From: Limosilactobacillus sp. WILCCON 0051
GTDB taxonomy: Bacteria; Bacillota; Bacilli; Lactobacillales; Lactobacillaceae
Direction of reading: 5' to 3'
Assembly: GCF_039955095.1 (NCBI RefSeq)
Contig: NZ_CP154878.1
Coordinates: 2,046,001-2,110,000 of the forward strand
Length of the DNA: 64,000 nt
In this document: in pieces, positions 1 to 10,387 of the stretch
How positions within the stretch are numbered: the stretch's first letter is position 1
Layout: the number at the start of each line of letters is the position of its first letter
Notes under the pieces: model-generated
Told to the model about the DNA's origin: nothing
The model's database searches: none
What the model saw: the letters and a program-made list of their open reading frames with translations, nothing else
Translations under genes and position numbers: made by a program

Positions 1-106
1 TACGGTAAACGGAGTGCGGACGGCCACAACGAACACAACGCGTGTAGGCACGCGTGGAGTACTTGGCTGGGCGGTTGCACTTAGCGATCATTGATTTTTT
101 AGCCAA
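1..106 (-). CDS. rpsN: 30S ribosomal protein S14, zinc (CXXC) type, 5' part only
   Basis: Reading down from a TTG at 106-104 gives [17 protein letters not shown] and then TRCVRCGRP, the start of the short type-Z S14 that binds zinc through CXXC pairs. The gene runs off the left edge, so about 35 residues are visible of a family length near 61. The TTG start is supported by an AGGAGG eight bases upstream and by the match of the first residues to the family. It lies directly after rplE, the usual spc operon order. It acts in head assembly of the 30S subunit near the decoding site. Confidence 0.93.
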   Translation of the reverse strand, partial: MAKKSMIAKCNRPAKYSTRAYTRCVRCGRPHSVYR

Positions 107-123
107 TTTGTGGACCTCCTTAA

Positions 124-666
124 TTACTTAGCGAATGGCATGCCCATTTGAGCAAGCAATTCATGACCTTCTTCATCAGAGTTGGCAGTCGTAACGATAA
201 CAATGTCCAGACCGCGAACGTGGTTAACCTTGTCGTAGTCGATTTCTGGGAAGATCAGTTGTTCGCGAACACCCAACGTGTAGTTACCGTGACCATCAAA
301 TGACTTGTTTGATACACCATGGAAGTCACGAACACGTGGCAGTGAAACGTTGATCAGCTTGTCCAGGAAGTCGTACATACGAGTACCGCGCAGCGTAACC
401 TTGGCACCGATGGACATACCTTCACGCAGACGGAAGCCGGCGATGGACTTCTTAGCCTTAGTGATCAGTGGCTTTTGACCAGCAATCAGACCCAGTTCTT
501 CAACAGCTTCATCCAACAGCTTGGAGTTTTGAGTAGCGTCACCGACACCCATGTTCAAAACGATCTTGTCGATCTTAGGAACAGCCATTACAGAAGTGTA
601 GTTGAACTTGTCAGTCAAAGCTGGACGTACTTCACTTTCGTACTTTGCTTTTAAACGGTTTTCCAT
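124..666 (-). CDS. rplE: 50S ribosomal protein L5
   Basis: This is a full-length L5 (about 180 residues) starting [10 protein letters not shown] and carrying the conserved central block with [11 protein letters not shown]5 binds 5S rRNA and forms part of the central protuberance. The start is ambiguous: an in-frame TTG six bases further upstream (672) is five bases from AGGAGG, whereas the ATG at 666 is eleven bases away. I chose ATG because family members begin with MENRLKAKY. It sits between rplX and rpsN. Confidence 0.96.
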   Translation of the reverse strand: MENRLKAKYESEVRPALTDKFNYTSVMAVPKIDKIVLNMGVGDATQNSKLLDEAVEELGLIAGQKPLITKAKKSIAGFRLREGMSIGAKVTLRGTRMYDFLDKLINVSLPRVRDFHGVSNKSFDGHGNYTLGVREQLIFPEIDYDKVNHVRGLDIVIVTTANSDEEGHELLAQMGMPFAK

Positions 667-694
667 GAGCAATAATTCCTCCTTCCCCTATTTT

Positions 695-1003
695 TTAGTC
701 GATCGTCTTGCCAGACTTCTTGGCAACACGAACTTTTTTACCGTCAACGACCTTGAAACCAACACGAGTAGGTTCGTTGGTAGATGGGTCAATCAGCATA
801 ACGTTAGATGCTTGGATTGGTGCTTCTGCATCAATAATCCCACCGTTTGGGTTAGCGTTGTTTGGCTTTTGATGTTTCTTGATTTGGTTAACGCCTTCAA
901 CGATCACGCGGTTTTCCTTGACCAGGACCTTCTTGATGGTACCTTCCTTGCCCTTGTCCTTACCGGCGATGACGCGAACCTTGTCACCTGTCTTTAAAAA
1001 CAT
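695..1003 (-). CDS. rplX: 50S ribosomal protein L24
   Basis: The protein has 102 residues and begins with the KOW motif typical of L24 ([18 protein letters not shown], residues about 6-23). L24 is an early 50S assembly initiator that binds 23S rRNA near its 5' end. The ATG is preceded by AGGAGGTG at good spacing. It lies between rplN and rplE on the same strand, as expected for the spc operon. Confidence 0.97.
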   Translation of the reverse strand: MFLKTGDKVRVIAGKDKGKEGTIKKVLVKENRVIVEGVNQIKKHQKPNNANPNGGIIDAEAPIQASNVMLIDPSTNEPTRVGFKVVDGKKVRVAKKSGKTID

Positions 1004-1034
1004 GTGGTGTGCACCTCCTTATTTTCGGTTAATC

Positions 1035-1403
1035 TTACAGAACTTCTGGAGCCAGGGAGATGATCTTCATAAAGTCATCATCACGCAGCTCACGAGCGAT
1101 TGGGCCAAAAATACGGGTACCCTTAGGGCTCTTGTCGTTGTTGATCAGGACAGCAGCGTTTTCGTCAAACTTGATGTATGAACCGTCCTTACGGTGCAGA
1201 CCATGCTTCGTCCGTACAACGACGGCCTTTACAACGTCACCCTTTTTGACAACGCCACCTGGTGTTGCTTGTTTTACAGTAGCGACAATAATGTCACCAA
1301 TATTACCGGTCTTAACACGGGAACCACCCAAGATCTTGATTACCAAGATTTCGCGGGCACCTGAGTTGTCAGCGACCTTCAACCGACTTTCCTGTTGAAT
1401 CAC
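1035..1403 (-). CDS. rplN: 50S ribosomal protein L14
   Basis: At 122 residues this matches the normal length of L14, with the conserved opening [18 protein letters not shown]14 sits on the 50S surface that meets the 30S subunit. The start codon is GTG (1403-1401), nine bases after AGGAGG; no better ATG exists. The roughly 66 bases between rpsQ and this gene hold no evident terminator, so co-transcription is expected. Confidence 0.97.
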   Translation of the reverse strand: MIQQESRLKVADNSGAREILVIKILGGSRVKTGNIGDIIVATVKQATPGGVVKKGDVVKAVVVRTKHGLHRKDGSYIKFDENAAVLINNDKSPKGTRIFGPIARELRDDDFMKIISLAPEVL

Positions 1404-1469
1404 TGTTAGTGTCCTCCTTCCATCAGTAAGTAAGAATAATTAAGAATACGAAATCATCACAAAGCGGGA

Positions 1470-1730
1470 TTAATCAGCTTTCTTAACGATCTTAACCAGA
1501 CGGAAACGCTTCTTAGCAGACAGAGGCCGAGTTTCCATGATTTCAACCGTATCGCCGGACTTTGCTTCGTTGTTTTCATCGTGAGCGTAGTACTTCTTTG
1601 AGTACCGTACACGCTTGCCGTAAACTGGGGCACTCTTGTAAGTGTCGATTACGACAGTGATGGTCTTGTCCATCTTGTCGGAAACAACGCGGCCTTGGTA
1701 GACCTTACGTGCATTACGTTCATCACTCAT
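1470..1730 (-). CDS. rpsQ: 30S ribosomal protein S17
   Basis: This 86-residue OB-fold protein has the S17 core [17 protein letters not shown] and the downstream MSGDTVEI-like segment written here as [15 protein letters not shown]. It binds 16S rRNA early in 30S assembly. The ATG at 1730 follows a GGAGGATTAGCGC-type ribosome binding site. It lies between rpmC and rplN, in canonical order. Confidence 0.97.
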   Translation of the reverse strand: MSDERNARKVYQGRVVSDKMDKTITVVIDTYKSAPVYGKRVRYSKKYYAHDENNEAKSGDTVEIMETRPLSAKKRFRLVKIVKKAD

Positions 1731-1754
1731 GCGCTAATCCTCCTTTTCGTATTC

Positions 1755-1961
1755 TTATTTGTTTAATTCTTGTTGACGAAGAACTGTCTTAACCCGTGCA
1801 ATGTTCTTGCGAACGCTCTTAAGGCTTGCAGTGTTTTCCAACTGGCCGGTTGCTAATTGGAAACGTAAGTTAAACAATTGTTCCTTCAATTCCTTTTCAC
1901 GGTCAAGCAATTGCTCAGTGGTTAATCCATTCAGTTCTTGAACATAATCTTTAGTCTTCAT
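1755..1961 (-). CDS. rpmC: 50S ribosomal protein L29
   Basis: The product is a 68-residue two-helix protein beginning [12 protein letters not shown], which is the normal L29 size. L29 lies at the exit tunnel and helps form the docking site for targeting factors. An in-frame upstream codon at 1982 would extend the protein into rplP and is not used in the family, so the ATG at 1961 was chosen. Its first 11 bases overlap the end of rplP, which suggests translational coupling. Confidence 0.96.
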   Translation of the reverse strand: MKTKDYVQELNGLTTEQLLDREKELKEQLFNLRFQLATGQLENTASLKSVRKNIARVKTVLRQQELNK

Positions 1962-2382
1962 TAGATTGTCCACCTTCCTCACGCTTTACGATCTTAGTGC
2001 GAACTGGCATCTTGCTGCCGGCCAAGCGCAGGGCTTCGCGGGCAACGTCTTCAGGCACGCCGGCAACTTCGTACAGAATCTTGCCGCGCTTAACTGGGGC
2101 TACCCAGCCTTCAGGAGCACCCTTACCATTACCCATCCGGACACCAACACCCTTGCTAGTGTAGGAAAGGTGAGGGAAAATCTTGATCCAGACCTTACCA
2201 CCACGCTTCATGTGACGCGTAATAGCAATACGACCGGCTTCGATTTGACGGTTGGAGATCCAGTGGGAATCCAGAGCCTTCAGACCAAATTCACCAAACG
2301 TTACGTTCTTGCCACCTTTGGCTTCACCACGCATGTGGCCACGTTGAACCTTGCGGTGCTTTACTCGCTTAGGTACTAGCAT
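1951..2382 (-). CDS. rplP: 50S ribosomal protein L16
   Basis: This 143-residue protein starts [15 protein letters not shown] and contains the basic [17 protein letters not shown] region typical of L16. L16 contributes to the tRNA-binding and peptidyl-transferase area of the 50S subunit. Its stop codon overlaps the start of rpmC. It lies between rpsC and rpmC. Confidence 0.97.
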   Translation of the reverse strand: MLVPKRVKHRKVQRGHMRGEAKGGKNVTFGEFGLKALDSHWISNRQIEAGRIAITRHMKRGGKVWIKIFPHLSYTSKGVGVRMGNGKGAPEGWVAPVKRGKILYEVAGVPEDVAREALRLAGSKMPVRTKIVKREEGGQSNED

Positions 2383-2398
2383 GTTTTATTTCCCCTCC

Positions 2399-3052
2399 TT
2401 ACTTAGTGTTTTTGTTTGCTTGCTTCTCTGGCAAAACTTCGCCACGGTAGATCCAGGTCTTGATACCCAGTGCACCGTACGTAGTCCGTGCTTCATCCCA
2501 TGAGTAGTCGATGTCGGCACGCAGAGTGTGCAGTGGAACAGTGCCTTCGGAGTATGATTCAATCCGAGACATGTCGGCACCGTTCAGACGACCAGCAACT
2601 TGAATCTTGATACCCTTAGCACCGGCACGCATAGCACGTTGGATAGCACCACGCATAGCACGACGGAAAGCAACACGTGCTTCAAGTTGTTCAGCAACGC
2701 TTACACCTACCAGGTGTGCGTCCAAGTCTGGCTTCTTAATTTCAACCACGTTAATGTGGACGCGCTTGCCAGTCAAAGCGTTAAGTTCCTTGCGGAGTGC
2801 TTCAACTTCGGAACCACCCTTACCGATAACCATACCTGGCTTGGCAGTGTGAATTGAAACGTTTACGCGGTTAGCAGCCCGTTCAATTTCGATAGTTGAA
2901 ACAGAGGCGTCAGCAAGTCGCTTTTCAATGTACTTACGGATCCGAAGGTCTTCGCTCAAGTAAGCAGCGTAGTCTTTTTCGGCGTACCACTTAGCAGTCC
3001 AGTCGCGAATGACCCCAACACGGAAACCATTAGGATTAATCTTTTGACCCAC
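2399..3052 (-). CDS. rpsC: 30S ribosomal protein S3
   Basis: The protein has 217 residues with the N-terminal [13 protein letters not shown] and a KH-domain GXXG loop at about residues 75-80 (VIGKGG). S3 lies at the mRNA entry channel and has helicase-associated function in the family. The start codon is GTG (3052-3050), seven bases after AGGAGG. It is positioned between rplV and rplP as usual. Confidence 0.97.
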   Translation of the reverse strand: MGQKINPNGFRVGVIRDWTAKWYAEKDYAAYLSEDLRIRKYIEKRLADASVSTIEIERAANRVNVSIHTAKPGMVIGKGGSEVEALRKELNALTGKRVHINVVEIKKPDLDAHLVGVSVAEQLEARVAFRRAMRGAIQRAMRAGAKGIKIQVAGRLNGADMSRIESYSEGTVPLHTLRADIDYSWDEARTTYGALGIKTWIYRGEVLPEKQANKNTK

Positions 3053-3063
3053 TATTATCCCTC

Positions 3064-3411
3064 CTACTTTTCAGTTACAACAACCGTAATGTGGCTGGTC
3101 CGCTTGTTGATTGGAGAAGCTGAACCTTTGGCACGTGGACGGAACCGCTTCAGGGTTGGTCCTTCGTTGGCAAAGGCTTCGCTAACTACCAATGAAGCCC
3201 GATCCAAGTCAAAGTTGTTTTCGGCGTTAGCAACTGCAGATTTTAATACTTTTTCGACGTCTGAAGCAGCACCATTGGGAGTGAACTTCAGAATAGCAAA
3301 TGCTTCGGCAACGCTCTTGTTGCGAATGGTGTCAAGAACCAGACGAACCTTACGAGCGGAAACCCGGACCATCTTGGCCGTTGCCTTAGCTGACGTAATG
3401 TTTTCAGCCAT
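3064..3411 (-). CDS. rplV: 50S ribosomal protein L22
   Basis: The 115-residue product contains the L22 block [19 protein letters not shown] and the C-terminal hairpin region with [14 protein letters not shown]22 lines the nascent peptide tunnel; changes in this hairpin are the ones linked to macrolide resistance in the family, and I see no obvious deletion there. It lies between rpsS and rpsC. Confidence 0.97.
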   Translation of the reverse strand: MAENITSAKATAKMVRVSARKVRLVLDTIRNKSVAEAFAILKFTPNGAASDVEKVLKSAVANAENNFDLDRASLVVSEAFANEGPTLKRFRPRAKGSASPINKRTSHITVVVTEK

Positions 3412-3427
3412 TGATCAAATTTCCTCC

Positions 3428-3709
3428 TTACTTCTTGCCCGTCTTCTTGTCATCACCGGCGTGACCACGGAAAGTCCGCGTTGGTACGAATTCACCCAGC
3501 TTGTGGCCTACCATGTCTTCTTGTACGTAAACTGGCACGTGCTTGCGACCATCGTAAACGGCGAAAGTGTAACCAATGAAGCTTGGGTAAATCGTGGAAC
3601 GGCGTGACCAGGTCTTAATAACCGTCTTCTTTTCGTTATCCTTTTGTGCGTCAACCTTCTTCAACAGAGAAGCGTCGGCGAAAGGTCCCTTCTTTAAACT
3701 ACGACCCAT
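3428..3709 (-). CDS. rpsS: 30S ribosomal protein S19
   Basis: This 93-residue protein begins [16 protein letters not shown] and has the conserved [20 protein letters not shown] segment. S19 forms the head of the 30S subunit with S13. The ATG is preceded by a GAGGTAC-type ribosome binding site. It lies between rplB and rplV. Confidence 0.97.
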   Translation of the reverse strand: MGRSLKKGPFADASLLKKVDAQKDNEKKTVIKTWSRRSTIYPSFIGYTFAVYDGRKHVPVYVQEDMVGHKLGEFVPTRTFRGHAGDDKKTGKK

Positions 3710-3749
3710 TGTTGTACCTCCTCTCGGGTAATTAGCTATTTGTTACTCA

Positions 3750-4598
3750 TTAACGAGTGTGTGGACCACGCTTGCGACCACGAACGATGAACTTGTTCGA
3801 ACGTGCCTTGTGTGAGCGAGTCTTCTTACCAACAGTCTTCTTACCCCATGGAGACAGAGGAGATGGCAAACCAACTGGAGCCTTACCTTCACCACCACCA
3901 TGTGGGTGATCGTTAGGGTTCATTACAGAACCACGAACGTGTGGACGTTGACCTGCGTAACGAGTACGACCAGCCTTACCTTTGATGATCAGGGCATGTT
4001 CGTCGTTGCCGACAACACCGATCGTAGCACGGCAAGCAGCCAGAATCATCCGAACTTCACCAGAAGCCAGACGAACCAGAACGTACTTGTCACTTTCCTT
4101 ACCAAGCAGTTGTGCAGAAGCACCGGCAGAACGAGCGATTTGACCACCCTTACCTGGCTTCAGTTCGATGTTGTGAATAACAGTACCAACTGGAATGTTC
4201 TTCAATGGCAGTGCGTTACCAACCTTGATGTCGGCATCTGGACCGGATTGAACTTGCATACCAACCTTCAGACCCTTAGGAGCCAGGATGTATGACTTAA
4301 CACCATCTGCGTAAACCAGCAGAGCGATGTTAGCAGTACGGTTTGGATCGTATTCGATAGCCTTAACGGTTGCAGGAACGTTGTCCTTGATCCGCTTGAA
4401 GTCGATGATCCGGTATTGACGCTTCGTACCGCCACCACGGTGACGAACAGTCATATGACCGTAGTTGTTACGACCAGCGGTGTGCTTTAATGGTGCCAGC
4501 AAAGACTTTTCCGGGGTCGTCTTCGTGATTTCAGCGAAGTCGAATCCGGTCATATTACGGCGACCATTAGTGGTACCCTTGTATTTGCGAATTCCCAC
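3750..4598 (-). CDS. rplB: 50S ribosomal protein L2
   Basis: The product has 282 residues, close to the family norm, with the C-terminal glycine and histidine rich region containing [16 protein letters not shown] that reaches toward the peptidyl-transferase centre. L2 is needed for subunit association. Translation starts at GTG (4598-4596), reading [12 protein letters not shown], eight bases after AGGAGG. It lies between rplW and rpsS. Confidence 0.97.
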   Translation of the reverse strand: MGIRKYKGTTNGRRNMTGFDFAEITKTTPEKSLLAPLKHTAGRNNYGHMTVRHRGGGTKRQYRIIDFKRIKDNVPATVKAIEYDPNRTANIALLVYADGVKSYILAPKGLKVGMQVQSGPDADIKVGNALPLKNIPVGTVIHNIELKPGKGGQIARSAGASAQLLGKESDKYVLVRLASGEVRMILAACRATIGVVGNDEHALIIKGKAGRTRYAGQRPHVRGSVMNPNDHPHGGGEGKAPVGLPSPLSPWGKKTVGKKTRSHKARSNKFIVRGRKRGPHTR

Positions 4599-4621
4599 TG
4601 TGTTTTCCTCCTATCTAGAAT

Positions 4622-4915
4622 TTATTCGTTGTCGTCACCGAACAGCTTGATTTCTTTAGAATCAGCTGACAGAGTAACGATGGCCTTGCGACGGCGCTTA
4701 GTGTAGCCAACGTAACGGCCTTGACGCTTCTTCTTGCCCTTCAGGTTCATGATGTTAACCTTAACGACCTTAACGTCAAAGATTTCTTCTACGGCGTTCT
4801 TAACTTGCGTCTTAGTAGCGCGCAAGTCAACGTCAAACGTGTAGCGCTTTTCGTCCATCACTGCAGTTGATGCTTCAGTGATAACTGGGCGCAAAATGAT
4901 ATCGCGTGCTTCCAT
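4622..4915 (-). CDS. rplW: 50S ribosomal protein L23
   Basis: The 97-residue protein reads [16 protein letters not shown] at its N-terminus and ends in the acidic [11 protein letters not shown]23 sits at the tunnel exit and is the docking point for trigger factor and SRP. Its ATG shares one base with the stop codon of rplD (TAATG), so the two genes are probably translationally coupled. Confidence 0.97.
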   Translation of the reverse strand: MEARDIILRPVITEASTAVMDEKRYTFDVDLRATKTQVKNAVEEIFDVKVVKVNIMNLKGKKKRQGRYVGYTKRRRKAIVTLSADSKEIKLFGDDNE

Positions 4916-5538
4916 TATGCGAGCACCTCCTCTACTTGAGAAAGGGCTGACTTCGTGATGACAATCTTTTGACTGTCAACGACGTTCAGAATGTTAACGC
5001 CAGCTGGAGTTACGACCGTGGTGTTAACCAGGTTGCGACCAGACAGAGCAGCGTTCTTGTCTTCGTCAGAAACAACGACCAGGACCTTTTCAGAAACCTT
5101 CAGGTTGTTCATAACGCCGGCAAATTCCTTCGTCTTTGGTGCGTCGAAGTTGATGGATTCAACTACAACAAACTTTTCATCAGCAACCTTTTGGGACAGA
5201 GCTGACTTGATAGCCAGTTGACGAACCTTACGTGGCAGGTTGAAGTTGTATGAACGTGGAGTAGGTCCGAAGACGATACCACCACCACGGAATTGTGGTG
5301 CACGGATAGAGCCTTGACGAGCACGACCCGTACCCTTTTGACGCCATGGCTTCTTACCACCACCGCGAACTGCGGAGCGGTTCTTAACGGCGTGCGTACC
5401 TTGACGCATGGATGCGCGTTGACGCAGGATGGCTTCGTATTCAGCGTTTTCGTTTGGTTCAATACCAAAGATGTCTGCGTTCAATTCGATGGTGCCGTTT
5501 TGGCTACCGTCTTGCTTAAATAATGCAACGCTTGTCAT
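4915..5538 (-). CDS. rplD: 50S ribosomal protein L4
   Basis: This 207-residue L4 contains the long basic loop with [19 protein letters not shown] that enters the exit tunnel. In enterobacteria L4 also represses its own S10 operon through the leader; whether the Gram-positive leader described here responds to L4 is not shown by sequence. The gene overlaps rplW by one base and follows rplC. Confidence 0.97.
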   Translation of the reverse strand: MTSVALFKQDGSQNGTIELNADIFGIEPNENAEYEAILRQRASMRQGTHAVKNRSAVRGGGKKPWRQKGTGRARQGSIRAPQFRGGGIVFGPTPRSYNFNLPRKVRQLAIKSALSQKVADEKFVVVESINFDAPKTKEFAGVMNNLKVSEKVLVVVSDEDKNAALSGRNLVNTTVVTPAGVNILNVVDSQKIVITKSALSQVEEVLA

Positions 5539-5560
5539 TTACTTTCTTCCTCCCTTCTGA

Positions 5561-6220
5561 TTAGTTGTGTTGCTTGCTCAGGCTCTTCTTAGTGTTGGCC
5601 TTCACAGAGTTCTTAATCGTAACGTAGGACTTGTTAGCGCCTGGAACGTTACCCTTGATCAACAGTACGTTGTTTTCCAGATCAACCTTTACAACCTTCA
5701 AGTGTTGCATGGTAACAGTGTTGCCACCCATGCGACCTGGCAATGCCTTACCCTTGAATACGTGGTTGATGATGGCACCCAACGAACCTGGACGACGGTG
5801 GTAACGAGAACCGTGAGCCATAGGACCACGACGTTGGCCGTCCTTGTGGATGTTACCTTGGTAACCATGACCCTTAGTGATACCCGTTACATCAACAGTT
5901 TCGCCTTCCGCGAAAATGTCTGCCTTAACTTCGTCACCGACTTTAATGTCGTCCCCCAGTTCAGCGTCGCGGATTTCACCGATGAAGCGCTTAGGGGTCG
6001 TGTTTGCTTTTGCTGCATGACCTTGTTCGGGCTTGTTGCTTAAGATTTCGCGCTTGTCGTCAAAACCAAGTTGAACAGCACTGTAGCCGTCGTTTTCAAC
6101 CGTCTTAACTTGCATAACAACGTTTGGCGTTACGTCGATTACCGTAACTGGAACCAATTCACCGTTGTCAGCGAAAACTTGCGTCATCCCGACCTTCTTG
6201 CCTAAGATTCCTTTGGTCAT
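5561..6220 (-). CDS. rplC: 50S ribosomal protein L3
   Basis: The product is 219 residues, beginning [16 protein letters not shown], with the conserved [15 protein letters not shown] segment that reaches the peptidyl-transferase centre. L3 is an early 50S assembly protein. The ATG is preceded by GGAGGTG. It is the second gene of the S10 operon. Confidence 0.97.
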   Translation of the reverse strand: MTKGILGKKVGMTQVFADNGELVPVTVIDVTPNVVMQVKTVENDGYSAVQLGFDDKREILSNKPEQGHAAKANTTPKRFIGEIRDAELGDDIKVGDEVKADIFAEGETVDVTGITKGHGYQGNIHKDGQRRGPMAHGSRYHRRPGSLGAIINHVFKGKALPGRMGGNTVTMQHLKVVKVDLENNVLLIKGNVPGANKSYVTIKNSVKANTKKSLSKQHN

Positions 6221-6257
6221 GAGTACACCTCCAATTTATTTGTTATTAGTTTTTTAA

Positions 6258-6566
6258 TTACAGTTTAATTTCAATGTCAACGCCACTTGGCAGATCAAGC
6301 TTCATCAAGGAGTCAACCGTCTTAGGGGTTGGGTCGATAATGTCGATCAAGCGCTTGTGGGTACGCATTTCAAATTGTTCCCGAGACTTCTTGAACTTGT
6401 GTGGTGAACGAATCACCGTGTACAGAGTCCGTTCAGTTGGCAACGGAATTGGGCCTGAAACTTGAGCACCGGTCCGCTTAGCGGTGTTAACGATCTTGTC
6501 TGCAGATTCGTCAAGTACGCGGTGTTCGTAAGCCTTTAAACGAATGCGAATCTTTTGTTTTGCCAT
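6258..6566 (-). CDS. rpsJ: 30S ribosomal protein S10
   Basis: This 102-residue protein starts [19 protein letters not shown] and is the first gene of the operon. S10 acts in the 30S head and, in other bacteria, as NusE in antitermination. The ATG follows GAAGGAGGGAATAAA. Upstream lies the structured leader and two promoters. Confidence 0.97.
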   Translation of the reverse strand: MAKQKIRIRLKAYEHRVLDESADKIVNTAKRTGAQVSGPIPLPTERTLYTVIRSPHKFKKSREQFEMRTHKRLIDIIDPTPKTVDSLMKLDLPSGVDIEIKL

Positions 6567-6731
6567 TTTATTCCCTCCTTCGTCAGATTTAAAATTTGAC
6601 TAGCTCCGTGGAAATTACCGCCACGCCCTATGGCAAAGCGGCCGGGTGTGTCGCAACCTTCCACATCACAGCTTTCACTGATTGGCTGAACCCCGGGGCC
6701 TTTAAAATCCCCGTTTCTAAGCTCAAGCACT
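6567..6731 (-). promoter_or_regulatory. Structured 5' leader of the S10 operon (candidate r-protein leader)
   Basis: Between the proximal promoter and rpsJ lies about 165 nt of RNA with three helices visible by eye on the minus strand. Helix 1 pairs CGGGG with CCCCG (6709-6713 with 6694-6698). A long-range stem pairs GTGGAA (6664-6659) with TTCCAC (6613-6608). Inside it a hairpin pairs CCGC with GCGG (6641-6638 and 6621-6618) plus GCC with GGC (6634-6632 and 6627-6625). This suggests a feedback leader; the ligand protein is not known from sequence. Confidence 0.6.
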
Positions 6732-6736
6732 TATCC

Positions 6737-6765
6737 ATAATACTAAAGAATTGCCGTCGTATCAA
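6737..6765 (-). promoter_or_regulatory. S10 operon proximal promoter
   Basis: On the minus strand TTGATA (6765-6760) and TATTAT (6742-6737) are separated by exactly 17 bases. This gives a start near 6730 and a leader of about 165 nt before rpsJ. Confidence 0.8.
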
Positions 6766-7046
6766 GGTTTTTTTTGAATTAATTCTTGATGATTCAATTT
6801 GTAACATTCCTGAAAATTTTTTGACGCAGATGCGGCGCAAAAAAATCAGTCGAAATGTTTTTAAATTAACGGCAGTCAGTGAATGACTGAATGGCAACAG
6901 TCTGCCGAGTATTATCCCACGTCTTTTTAAGCTTGTCGAGTCTTTTCTCAAAAAAAGACAAATATTTTTTAGAAATCAATTCTCAATTTTATTGATGCAA
7001 ACCTGACACGATCCAAAATTTCTTTTTATTTTATATAGTAGAAAAT
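6766..7046. other. Gap between S10 promoters and fusA terminator
   Basis: This AT-rich stretch has no convincing gene. It holds the distal promoter (6911-6939) and, just downstream of it, a nested inverted repeat: CGGCAG at 6870-6875 pairs with CTGCCG at 6902-6907, and CAGTCA at 6873-6878 can instead pair with TGACTG at 6884-6889. The two pairings exclude each other in part, so alternative folds are possible in the longer transcript. Short open frames here lack ribosome binding sites and family resemblance. Confidence 0.5.
6911..6939 (-). promoter_or_regulatory. S10 operon distal promoter (candidate)
   Basis: TCGACA (6939-6934) and GATAAT (6916-6911) lie 17 bases apart on the minus strand, each one mismatch from consensus. 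Transcripts from here would carry about 170 nt more leader than those from the proximal promoter. Confidence 0.6.
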
Positions 7047-7078
7047 AAAAAAAACTCGCCTGCATAGCAGCAGACGAG
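7047..7078 (-). terminator. Terminator after fusA
   Basis: On the minus strand CTCGTCTGC pairs with GCAGGCGAG around a six-base loop and is followed by eight T residues. It ends the str operon before the S10 promoters. Confidence 0.9.
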
Positions 7079-7102
7079 CTTTGAAGCAAAGAACGAGATT
7101 AA

Positions 7103-9187
7103 CTATTCCTTGCCGTTTTTCTTGATGATATCTTCTTGCACGCTCTTTGGAACAGCAGAGTAGTGGTCGAACGTCATCGTGAAGGTACCACGACCTTGCG
7201 TAGCAGAACGCAGAGCCGTTGCGTAACCAAACATTTCAGACAGTGGAACGAAGGAGTGGATTTCTTGAGCATTGCCACGTTCTTCCATACCATCGATCGT
7301 ACCACGACGAGCAGTTACTTGACCCATAACGTCACCCATGTTGTCTTGAGGAACAACAATGTCAACCTTCATGATTGGTTCAAGAATAACTGGGTTAGCC
7401 TTCTTAGCAGCGTTCTTCAGTGCCAGAGAAGCAGCAACCTTAAATGCGGCTTCAGAAGAGTCGACTTCGTGGTAGCTACCATCGTAAAGCTTAGCCTTCA
7501 AGTCAACCAGTGGGTAACCGGCCAGAACACCATTTTGCATAGCTTCCTTCAGACCTTGTTCAACGGCTGGAATGTATTCACGAGGAACGACACCACCGAC
7601 AATGGCATCTTCGAATTCGAAGCCGGCACCTTCTTCAAGCGGCGTAAATTCGATCCAAACGTCACCGTATTGACCCTTACCACCGGATTGACGAACGAAC
7701 TTACCTTGTGCAGAGGCAGCCGTCGTAAATGCTTCACGGTAGGAAACTTGTGGCTTACCAACAGTAACTTCGGCATGGAATTCACGACGCAGACGTTCAA
7801 CGATGATATCCAGGTGCAGCTCACCCATCCCGGCGATCAAGGTTTCACCAGTTTCAGGGTTAGTTTCAGCCTTGAAGGTAGGATCTTCTTCAGCCAGCTT
7901 TTGCAGACCCTTGTCCATCTTGTCTTGGTCAGCCTTAGACTTAGGTTCAACAGAAACTTGGATAACTGGTTCTGGGAAGTCCATTGATTCCAGTTGCAGT
8001 GGATGATCTGGATCAGTCAGGGAGTCACCAGTAGTGGTGTTCTTCAGACCGATAGCAGCAGCAATGTCCCCAGAGAACACTTCTGGAATTTCGTGTTGTT
8101 GGTTGGAGTGCATTTGCAGCAGACGACCAACACGTTCACGCTTGCCCTTGGTTGCGTTCAGAACGTAGGAACCTGATTGCAGAGAACCAGTGTAGACACG
8201 CAGGAACGTCAGACGACCAACGAATGGGTCAGTAGCGATCTTAAATGCCAAAGCGGCAAATGGCTTGTCGTCACCGGCAGTCAGTTCAACCTTTTCACCA
8301 TTTTCATCAGTTGCTTCGAATGGCTTAACATCCAGTGGAGATGGCAGGTAGTCGATAACGGCGTCCAGCATCATTTGGATACCCTTATCCTTGTAGGCTG
8401 AACCTGCCAGAACTGGGAACAGCTCTTCAGACAGAGTAGCCTTACGGATAGCAGCTTTGATTTCTTCAACAGAAAGTTCTTCACCGCCAAGGTACTTTTC
8501 CATGATGTTGTCATCAACGTCAGCCAGCGTTTCCAGCAGTGCATCGTGACGAGATTCAGCTTCATCCTTCAGGTCAGCAGGGATTTCAACGGTATCCCAG
8601 TTCTTACCTTCAGCATCTTCATCGTAAACGTAGGCAACCATCTTAACCAGGTCGATAACACCGATGAAGTCATCTTCAGCACCAATTGGCATTTGGATTG
8701 GCAGTGGCGTAACGTTCAGACGGTCCTTGATCGTTTGAACAGAGTAGTCAAAATCGGCACCCATCTTGTCCATCTTGTTGGCAAAGACGATTCGAGGAAC
8801 ATCGAAGTCGTCAGCTTGACGCCAAACAGTTTCGGTTTGTGGTTCAACACCGGCTTGAGCGTCCAAAACCGTTACGGCACCATCAAGAACACGCAGCGAA
8901 CGTTCAACTTCGACAGTGAAGTCAACGTGACCTGGGGTGTCGATGATGTTGATACGGTAGTCTTTCCAAACGGCCGTAGTGGCAGCGGACGTGATCGTGA
9001 TACCACGTTCCTTTTCTTCATCCATCCAGTCCATTTGGGAAGCACCATCATGGGTTTCACCAATCTTGTGAATCTTACCAGTGTAGTAAAGAATCCGTTC
9101 AGTGGCCGTGGTCTTACCAGCATCGATGTGGGCCATGATCCCAATGTTACGGGTCTTTTCAAGAGGGTATTCACGTTTGTTAGCCAT
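7103..9187 (-). CDS. fusA: Elongation factor G
   Basis: The product is a 694-residue translational GTPase that drives ribosome translocation. The G domain shows AHIDAGKTT (G1, about residue 20), DTPGHVDF (G3) and NKMDK (G4). The later domains include the YREAFTT segment and the C-terminal [10 protein letters not shown] block. The length is normal for EF-G. The gene follows rpsG but is separated from it by a terminator-like hairpin, so it may have partly independent expression. Confidence 0.98.
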   Translation of the reverse strand: MANKREYPLEKTRNIGIMAHIDAGKTTATERILYYTGKIHKIGETHDGASQMDWMDEEKERGITITSAATTAVWKDYRINIIDTPGHVDFTVEVERSLRVLDGAVTVLDAQAGVEPQTETVWRQADDFDVPRIVFANKMDKMGADFDYSVQTIKDRLNVTPLPIQMPIGAEDDFIGVIDLVKMVAYVYDEDAEGKNWDTVEIPADLKDEAESRHDALLETLADVDDNIMEKYLGGEELSVEEIKAAIRKATLSEELFPVLAGSAYKDKGIQMMLDAVIDYLPSPLDVKPFEATDENGEKVELTAGDDKPFAALAFKIATDPFVGRLTFLRVYTGSLQSGSYVLNATKGKRERVGRLLQMHSNQQHEIPEVFSGDIAAAIGLKNTTTGDSLTDPDHPLQLESMDFPEPVIQVSVEPKSKADQDKMDKGLQKLAEEDPTFKAETNPETGETLIAGMGELHLDIIVERLRREFHAEVTVGKPQVSYREAFTTAASAQGKFVRQSGGKGQYGDVWIEFTPLEEGAGFEFEDAIVGGVVPREYIPAVEQGLKEAMQNGVLAGYPLVDLKAKLYDGSYHEVDSSEAAFKVAASLALKNAAKKANPVILEPIMKVDIVVPQDNMGDVMGQVTARRGTIDGMEERGNAQEIHSFVPLSEMFGYATALRSATQGRGTFTMTFDHYSAVPKSVQEDIIKKNGKE

Positions 9188-9238
9188 CTTAAAAGTTTTC
9201 TCCTTCCAGTTAAAAAAATCAATTTAAATTAGTTTTAG

Positions 9239-9278
9239 AAAAAGGGGTGACGTTCGATTAAATATCTGCGTCACCCCT
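9239..9278 (-). terminator. Intrinsic terminator between rpsG and fusA
   Basis: On the minus strand AGGGGTGACG pairs perfectly with CGTCACCCCT over a 16-base loop and is followed by TTTTTC. It lies inside the str operon, with only about 50 bases left before the fusA start, so it probably attenuates fusA rather than ending the operon fully. Confidence 0.8.
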
Positions 9279-9323
9279 CACATCATAGTCGACAGCTAAG
9301 CAGCTATCAACAATTGATGAAGC

Positions 9324-9794
9324 TTACCACCGGTAGTGAGCAAAAGCACGGTTGGCTTCGGCCATGCGGTGAGTATCTTCCTTCTTCTTAATTGAAGCAC
9401 CAGTGTTGTTGGATGCATCAATGATTTCGCCTGCCAGACGTTCAACCATGGTGTGTTCACCACGAAGACGAGCGTATTGAACAATCCAACGCAGGCCCAG
9501 CGTTACTCGACGTTCTGGACGAACTTCGATTGGAACTTGGTAGTTGGAACCACCGATACGGCGTGCCTTAACTTCCAGAACTGGTTCAACGTTGTCCATA
9601 GCTTGTTGGAAAACTTCTACTGGATCGTTGCCAGTTTGTTCCTTGATGCGGTCAAAAGCAGCGTACAGAATCTTAGTAGCAGTACCCCGCTTACCGTCGA
9701 TCATCAGGTGGTTGATCAGACTAGTAACCAGCTTTGAGTTGTAAATTGGATCTGGCAATACTTCTGGCTTTACAACATGTCCTTTACGTGGCAT
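9324..9794 (-). CDS. rpsG: 30S ribosomal protein S7
   Basis: The protein has 156 residues, starts [16 protein letters not shown] and contains [14 protein letters not shown] and the conserved [16 protein letters not shown] stretch written here as [14 protein letters not shown]7 nucleates assembly of the 30S head and lies near the E site. It follows rpsL by about 20 bases. Confidence 0.97.
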   Translation of the reverse strand: MPRKGHVVKPEVLPDPIYNSKLVTSLINHLMIDGKRGTATKILYAAFDRIKEQTGNDPVEVFQQAMDNVEPVLEVKARRIGGSNYQVPIEVRPERRVTLGLRWIVQYARLRGEHTMVERLAGEIIDASNNTGASIKKKEDTHRMAEANRAFAHYRW

Positions 9795-9813
9795 TGATTT
9801 ACCCCTCCTTTAA

Positions 9814-10227
9814 TTATTTCTTAGGCTTCTTGGCACCGTACTTGGAACGACCTTGCATACGGCCTTCCACACCGGCAGTATCAAGAGTACCACGGATGAT
9901 GTGGTAACGAACCCCAGGAAGGTCCTTTACACGACCACCACGGATCAAAACAACTGAGTGTTCTTGAAGGTTGTGACCAACACCTGGAATGTAGGCAGTA
10001 ACTTCGATCAGGTTGGACAGACGAACACGAGCGTACTTCCGCAAAGCAGAGTTAGGCTTCTTAGGCGTCATCGTGCCGACACGAGTTGCAACCCCACGCT
10101 TTTGTGGAGATGGTGCAGCGATTTCTTCCTTCTTGAAACTGTTGTAAACGTAACCCAGAGCAGGTGACTTTGACTTGCCCTTGTGGCTCTTACGGCCCTT
10201 ACGTACCAATTGGTTAATGGTTGGCAT
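9814..10227 (-). CDS. rpsL: 30S ribosomal protein S12
   Basis: This 137-residue protein starts [17 protein letters not shown] at the ATG 10227; an in-frame extension upstream has no family support. S12 acts in decoding. The two streptomycin-linked segments are wild type in appearance: [11 protein letters not shown] and [13 protein letters not shown]. It is the first gene of the str operon, about 150 nt downstream of its promoter. Confidence 0.97.
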   Translation of the reverse strand: MPTINQLVRKGRKSHKGKSKSPALGYVYNSFKKEEIAAPSPQKRGVATRVGTMTPKKPNSALRKYARVRLSNLIEVTAYIPGVGHNLQEHSVVLIRGGRVKDLPGVRYHIIRGTLDTAGVEGRMQGRSKYGAKKPKK

Positions 10228-10387
10228 GTAGTTATACCCCTTTCTTGTTTTTAAGTCCACACATCCAGGTGATTCTTTTTTAAGTATAAAAAAATTCCCG
10301 AATGCTATTCTTTTATGTGCCTTCGCCGACGCATGTCATCTGCCCCAACGACAGACACAATCCGTTGCTAAAAAAAGCACCTTAAAT

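Noticed and set aside
6596..6951. Two short open frames in the S10 leader region
   Set aside because: They cover the predicted promoter and leader helices, have no good ribosome binding site and no conserved pattern.
7136..9232. Long open frames opposite fusA, and similar ones opposite ribosomal, rpoB and rpoC genes
   Set aside because: They lie antisense to well-recognised genes, show no family resemblance and lack ribosome binding sites. They follow from the codon bias of highly expressed genes.
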